From assembly GCA_903908785.1 (NCBI GenBank), contig CAIVTL010000075.1, forward strand, positions 1 to 18,137: a stretch of 18,137 bases of DNA, in the 5' to 3' direction. A program made the translations under genes and the position numbers. The notes under the pieces were generated by a model. That model saw only the letters and a list, made by a program, of their open reading frames with translations, had not been told where the DNA came from and searched no databases. This document shows, piece after piece, positions 15,254 to 18,137 of the stretch; position 1 is the first letter of the stretch; each line of letters opens with the position of its first letter. Source of the stretch: Caldifarciminota bacterium (GTDB lineage Bacteria; Hydrothermota; Tepidihabitantia; Tepidihabitantales; Tepidihabitantaceae).

Positions 15254-15281
15254 AGTATAAGCCGGGCGCGCCTCAAGTCAA
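15254..15281 (-). promoter_or_regulatory. Leaderless-type promoter of the ATPase-helicase operon
   Basis: On the minus strand: TTGACT (15281-15276), a 16-bp spacer, then TATACT (15259-15254). Both hexamers match consensus at five of six positions. Eight bases separate the -10 from the ATG at 15245, so transcription would begin about two bases upstream of translation. No Shine-Dalgarno is visible. It has the same geometry as the 5389-5416 promoter. Confidence 0.72.
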
Positions 15282-15332
15282 TCGGTCTTGAGGACAACCG
15301 CAGACGACACAGATGGCCCGGGTCCGGACAAT

Positions 15333-15367
15333 GCAGAAGCCAGAAAGCAGAGACCAGAATGCAGACC
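15333..15367. repeat. Heptad repeat array (copy 7)
   Basis: Five heptamers GCAGAAG, CCAGAAA, GCAGAGA, CCAGAAT, GCAGACC. This is the reverse-complement orientation of the TTCTGNN-type unit seen at 13045-13086 and 15974-16107. Confidence 0.8.
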
Positions 15368-15450
15368 GGCGGACTATCCGCAGATGACGCAGACGACACG
15401 GAGTGTCGCCCCGACGCCGGGGAGGGGTCTCGTCTCGGCTAGCCAGCCGC

Positions 15451-15520
15451 CATTCGCCGTTCACCTACGTCCGTCCGTCTTCGCTCTTCCGTCTTGCGTC
15501 TTCGCCTCTTCGTCTTCAGC
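15451..15520. repeat. Heptad repeat array (copy 8)
   Basis: Ten heptamers in register, for example CATTCGC, CGTTCAC, CTTCGCT, CTTCCGT, CTTGCGT, CTTCGCC, TCTTCGT, CTTCAGC. It ends 10 bp before the 12-bp array begins. Confidence 0.75.
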
Positions 15521-15530
15521 CGTGACCCGC

Positions 15531-15794
15531 AAGACGCCGTCGAAGTCGCCGTGCAAGCCCCGCCGGAAGTCCCTCTGCAAATCAAGCCGCAAGTCGGCCT
15601 TCGAGTCGCGATGCGAATCGGCCGGACAGTCGGATTTCGAGTCGCCGCAAGAGTCCGCCTGCGAATCCCCTTCCAAAACGGCCCGCATGTCGCAGTGCAA
15701 ACCGGCCGCAGAATCACCGAGAAAACGCCTCCGCAAACCCCATCAAGAGTCCCTCTGGAAACCACCCCGGGAACCGTCCTGAGAACGGTTCGCG
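15531..15794. repeat. Strictly phased 12-bp degenerate repeat, 22 units
   Basis: Twenty-two consecutive 12-mers with no indel, for example AAGTCGCCGTGC, AAGTCCCTCTGC, GAGTCGCGATGC, GAGTCCGCCTGC, GAACGGTTCGCG. Positions 1-5 are conserved (RARYC; Y can be A or G and position 1 is once C), while the other seven vary. Because 12 is a multiple of three, frames on both strands stay open. The plus frame in register reads tetrapeptides of K/E, S/T/P, x, x and stops in unit 21. One minus frame reads repeated xDSx. Coding status is undecided. Confidence 0.88.
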
Positions 15795-15973
15795 CCGTGA
15801 TTCGCGGAATGTCGTTTTGAGTGGGTGTTGGATAACCTAACAGGGCCTGTTTCGGCCACTTAGGTCAGTTCGGACTCGCCCAATTGCCGCGATTGCCGCT
15901 CCGGGCCCCGTTCTGCCTTCTTTTGCCCCAGAAAGCCGCGAGTCTGGGCGTCCCAGTTCGACCGCCATGCCCG

Positions 15974-16107
15974 CAGCTTCTGCATTCTGGCCTCTGCTCT
16001 CTGACTTCTGCTCTGTCCGTCTCTCATCCGTCGTCCTGGCTCCTGGCCTCTGGCTTCCCTCATCTGCCGTTCTGCCTTCTAGCCTCTAGCTTCTATCATC
16101 TGACTTC
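15974..16107. repeat. Heptad repeat array (copy 9, longest)
   Basis: About nineteen heptamers dominated by TGNCTTC, TGGCCTC, TAGCTTC and TATCATC, ending with TGACTTC at 16101-16107. A single 8-mer (TGCCGTTC) breaks the register once. It is the longest heptad array in the window. Confidence 0.85.
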
Positions 16108-16280
16108 GTCTGTCCGCCGAACGTCCCCGCCTCGCCGGACTGGTCCTCACCCTCCGCGACGGGAAAACCTAGCCACCCCGACTCCAAGGCGCGCAGACCG
16201 CGACTGAACGCAGCGAAACGGGAGATGTCCCGGCTTGATCTCAAGCCGAATACAAAGGCAGAGCGTCCATCCCGCGGACT

Positions 16281-17243
16281 TCACCGTTCCTCCAATACAG
16301 CCTGATACTCGGCCGGAACGAAATTGTACATAACTTCCTTGACCTGCCGAAAGACGGGCAGGAACCGCAATGCGTGCAGAGCGGCCGCTTTCTGGCCCCA
16401 TGTCAATGAGTCTGGTCTCATTATGCTCAGGATCGAGTCGAAGTATTGCCCGGTGCAGTTGCCGCTCGTAAGAGGTCCATACATGAGAAGCCCGCCATGT
16501 AGCAGCCAGCGGCTGTCTTGACTAATGGTCATCTCGATCGTACTCCTCCTGATGACACGCGCCGGCATCGTGTCCGGGCCTCGAACGAACGGGGTCGTTG
16601 TGCGTGTCTCCGGCATGACAAAAGTGGGAGACTGCAGGTCGCGTGCACCTCTCCTGGTTGGACGGACTCGGAACGCAAAGCTGACGTCGGTAGTGTCGCA
16701 GTGCACATCAATGCCCACCACGTCAGCGCGATGCTTCAGGGCCGTACGTATGGACTCGGCTATCGCGGCATTGGATGACCGTCCTCCAGCAGAGAGGCGT
16801 TCGAAGATTGCCCCACACGACGCCACAATGGCCATCATGTGGTCAAGTTCCTCCTGGGTCCAGCCCCCTCGCCAGACCTGTGCCGCATGTGCCGAGTCCG
16901 CGCTAGGAAAGGGCGAATTCCGCAGCCACGGCAGAACTTGGACACCGTTCAATAGCAGCAGCGTGTCGTCCTTGATGTCGAAACGGTAGGGTCGCTTCAG
17001 CGGATGTCCGTAGGCAATGACGTAGCCCGCGCTAATGCCACTCTCGGGCGTCACTGGCTTGATGTCGAAGCGGTACAACTGCGCCTCCACCGCTGAGTAC
17101 TCAGTCGATGCGATTCCGGCGGGCGTCGTATACCATGCCAGCGTGCCCCGCTTCACACCTGAGACGTCCCGTGGCTGGACACCTTGGCCGGCGTCAACGA
17201 CTACCAGAAGCAGAATGACTAGGAGAAGTAGCGCGGACCTCAA
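16281..17243 (-). CDS. Unrecognised exported protein
   Basis: Protein of 320 residues starting with TTG, preceded by AAAGGAA about 6 bp upstream. A signal peptide is clear: MRS, then LLLLVILLLVVV, with likely cleavage after VDA at about residue 18. There is no lipobox cysteine, so it is probably periplasmic or secreted. The mature part has YRFDIKPVTPESG and, later, PYRFDIKDDTLLLLNG, a short internal similarity. A central segment contains AIFERLSAGGRSSNAAIAESIRTALKHRADVVGIDVHCDTTDV, followed by a proline-rich linker and the C-terminal LLHGGLLMYGPLTSG. I recognise no family and see no catalytic motif. A TATACT -10-like element lies at 17264-17259 without a good -35. It stands alone between the repeat island and the MNT/HEPN pair. 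Confidence 0.75.
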   Translation of the reverse strand: MRSALLLLVILLLVVVDAGQGVQPRDVSGVKRGTLAWYTTPAGIASTEYSAVEAQLYRFDIKPVTPESGISAGYVIAYGHPLKRPYRFDIKDDTLLLLNGVQVLPWLRNSPFPSADSAHAAQVWRGGWTQEELDHMMAIVASCGAIFERLSAGGRSSNAAIAESIRTALKHRADVVGIDVHCDTTDVSFAFRVRPTRRGARDLQSPTFVMPETRTTTPFVRGPDTMPARVIRRSTIEMTISQDSRWLLHGGLLMYGPLTSGNCTGQYFDSILSIMRPDSLTWGQKAAALHALRFLPVFRQVKEVMYNFVPAEYQAVLEER

Positions 17244-17396
17244 CTCGGTTCCTTTCGAAGTATATCACGTGGTACAGTCCAAGGAACTTCCCACTTGCAC
17301 GCCGACGGGTCGGGCGCAGACAGGCTGCAGCCGGACGGCGAATCAGAGCACCTTGCCACACGGCATTGTGCGCGACCGGCCGAAAGACCGTTGGGC

Positions 17397-17804
17397 TCAG
17401 GCCGGAGGATGCGCCTTGAGATACGCTTCGACCTCGTCAACGAACCCCTCAGCCTTTGCCAGAATGGAGGCAGCCGCATCGCGGGTGGCGTCTCTGACCG
17501 GCTGATAGTCGGAAACGAGCCGGACGTCAAAGGCGTCGTGAAATGCTATCGATGATTCTTTGGGGAATATGCCGTTCCGCATGAACTCAGTATCGTAGAT
17601 GCTGATGACGCCCGTATGTTTCGACGGCGTCTTGCCGATGGTCTGGAGCAGCGCCAAGGCCGCGTAGAACATCGCGTAGTAGCTACGGTTGATGACGGCC
17701 TGGGGCGTCCGTTGGCCGTCAAGCAGAAATCTGGCGTCCGCCAAGGCGGCGCGTGCCTGTTCCATCCGATGCTTCACCAACTCGGCGATGTGCTCCGGCT
17801 TCAT
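17397..17804 (-). CDS. HEPN-domain protein (UPF0332/COG1895-like), partner of MNT
   Basis: Small helical protein of 135 residues. AVINRSYYAMFYAALALL (residues 36-53), SKHTGVISIYDTEFMRNG (61-78) and DYQPVRDATRDAAASILAKAEGFVDEV are characteristic of HEPN proteins of the COG1895 type. These pair with minimal nucleotidyltransferases in toxin-antitoxin-like modules, where the HEPN member is often an RNase. The start is the ATG at 17804, which overlaps the partner's TGA as ATGA. A GTG-dependent start further upstream would add 22 residues that overlap the nucleotidyltransferase gene and do not resemble the family. The usual R-x6-H ribonuclease motif would place His at residue 47; here it is Arg40...Tyr47, so RNase activity is doubtful. 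It may be inactive or an accessory substrate-binding subunit. Confidence 0.88.
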   Translation of the reverse strand: MKPEHIAELVKHRMEQARAALADARFLLDGQRTPQAVINRSYYAMFYAALALLQTIGKTPSKHTGVISIYDTEFMRNGIFPKESSIAFHDAFDVRLVSDYQPVRDATRDAAASILAKAEGFVDEVEAYLKAHPPA

Positions 17805-18121
17805 ATCGCCACCCCGTCTTTCTCCACTGCAAGGGCGAGGAGCGAAGAACTGAGGGGACCGTCCTGCCATTCAGCGCGGGACACTGTTACCGGGACCACG
17901 ACGATTCCCTTTTCCACTCCGGCTTCCCACGCGCAGAGTCGAACGTAGTCCTCGGCCTCAGCGTCAGCAGGTCCCTCAAGCACTACGAGCACATCCATGT
18001 CCGAATCCGCGTCCGCGTCGCCCCGGGCGCGGGACCCGAAGAGCAAGACGCTTTCGACCTTCAGACGAAGAGACAGGCGTCGCTTGAAGTCATCAAGTAC
18101 ACTGCGTTCTGTCGTTGTCAT
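17801..18121 (-). CDS. MNT-type minimal nucleotidyltransferase
   Basis: Protein of 106 residues with the polymerase-beta-superfamily signature VLLFGSRARGDADADSDMDVLVVLEG: Gly29-Ser30 and Asp41/Asp43 as the first two metal ligands. MNT proteins paired with HEPN partners act as antitoxins in the MntA/HepT type by adding AMP to the HEPN protein. The third carboxylate normally lies in a later strand of the form (h)xDhh. The strand here is GIVVVPVTV without Asp, so catalysis may be altered. GAGG lies about 8 bp before the ATG. Translation is coupled to the HEPN gene by a 4-nt overlap. The operon's promoter lies beyond the right edge of the window. Confidence 0.9.
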   Translation of the reverse strand: MTTTERSVLDDFKRRLSLRLKVESVLLFGSRARGDADADSDMDVLVVLEGPADAEAEDYVRLCAWEAGVEKGIVVVPVTVSRAEWQDGPLSSSLLALAVEKDGVAI

Positions 18122-18137
18122 GAGTATCCTCGCTCAG

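Larger units (their letters stand above)
15246..16280. other. Repeat-rich intergenic island without a convincing gene
   Basis: About 1 kb separates the operon promoter from the end of the next minus-strand gene. It holds 10-bp-period stretches of the CGCAGATGA/CGCAGACGAC type (about 15291-15312 and 15379-15402), three heptad arrays and a 12-bp array. Nothing recognisable occupies 15795-15973 and 16108-16280. Open frames cross it on both strands, but they run through repeats of period 7 and 12, lack Shine-Dalgarno motifs and show no family resemblance. Confidence 0.7.

Noticed and set aside
13965..15254. 429-codon plus-strand open frame
   Set aside because: It is antisense to the BREX-type ATPase and the 280-residue gene, whose frames have a promoter, Walker motifs and normal composition; the plus frame is a GC-rich shadow.
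15288..15782. 164-codon plus-strand protein through the repeat island
   Set aside because: The first 80 codons run through heptad repeats of another period and there is no Shine-Dalgarno. Only the 12-bp section has regular residues, which is reported as a repeat with undecided coding status.
15531..15794. CRISPR array
   Set aside because: The units are 12 bp with no separate conserved repeats of 23-40 bp and unique spacers, and there are no cas genes.
17397..17870. Longer 157-residue form of the HEPN protein
   Set aside because: The extra 22 residues overlap the nucleotidyltransferase gene, are Arg/Pro-rich and do not fit the family; the ATGA overlap at 17801-17804 marks the natural start.

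Overview
The window is GC-rich. Two exported proteins (199-1587 and 1798-5310) end in type IX-secretion-style (Por) sorting domains. This suggests an uncultured lineage of the FCB superphylum or a related candidate phylum (WOR-3/Stahlbacteria-like); the placement is inferred from protein style and repeat content, as no marker gene is present. There are no rRNA, tRNA or CRISPR features.

Layout, left to right. (1) 1-5360, plus strand: a YVTN-type beta-propeller protein and a 1170-residue CARDB/Kelch-like protein. The second has a strong promoter, a folded leader, a very strong Shine-Dalgarno and a textbook terminator. (2) 5389-7086, plus strand: a polytopic GT-C-like membrane glycosyltransferase from an apparently leaderless promoter. 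(3) 7097-7860: a REP-associated tyrosine transposase (RAYT) gene bracketed by a 27-bp inverted repeat, lodged between two convergent genes. (4) 7869-15245, minus strand: a closely packed run transcribed right to left. It holds an unrecognised 280-residue protein, two BrxD/DUF2791-like P-loop ATPases, a DExH helicase, a four-helix-bundle protein and a family-4-like glycosyltransferase. The run starts from a second leaderless-type promoter. (5) 15246-16280: about 1 kb with no convincing gene, packed with degenerate short-period repeats. (6) 16281-18121, minus strand: an unrecognised exported protein and an MNT/HEPN nucleotidyltransferase pair with a 4-nt overlap.

The most notable locus is the four-gene core at 9552-15245: an unknown protein, two BrxD-like ATPases and a helicase. 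ATPase-helicase pairs of this kind occur in BREX (BrxD with BrxHI) and in Shango (TerB-like protein, ATPase, helicase). Here there is no PglX methylase, PglZ phosphatase or visible TerB domain, and there are two divergent ATPases. It is a candidate antiphage or DNA-maintenance system of unusual composition. Its last ATPase and the helicase share a single reading frame, interrupted by one TGA inside a 10-bp tandem repeat. No ATG, GTG or TTG lies upstream of the helicase Q motif.

The second theme is repeats. At least nine arrays of a degenerate 7-bp unit (TTC/GAA-containing), one 10-bp array and one strictly phased 22-unit 12-bp array occupy gene junctions, protein C-termini and the 15.3-16.1 kb island. 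They appear to have supplied stop codons, a Shine-Dalgarno-like motif and C-terminal tails to neighbouring genes.
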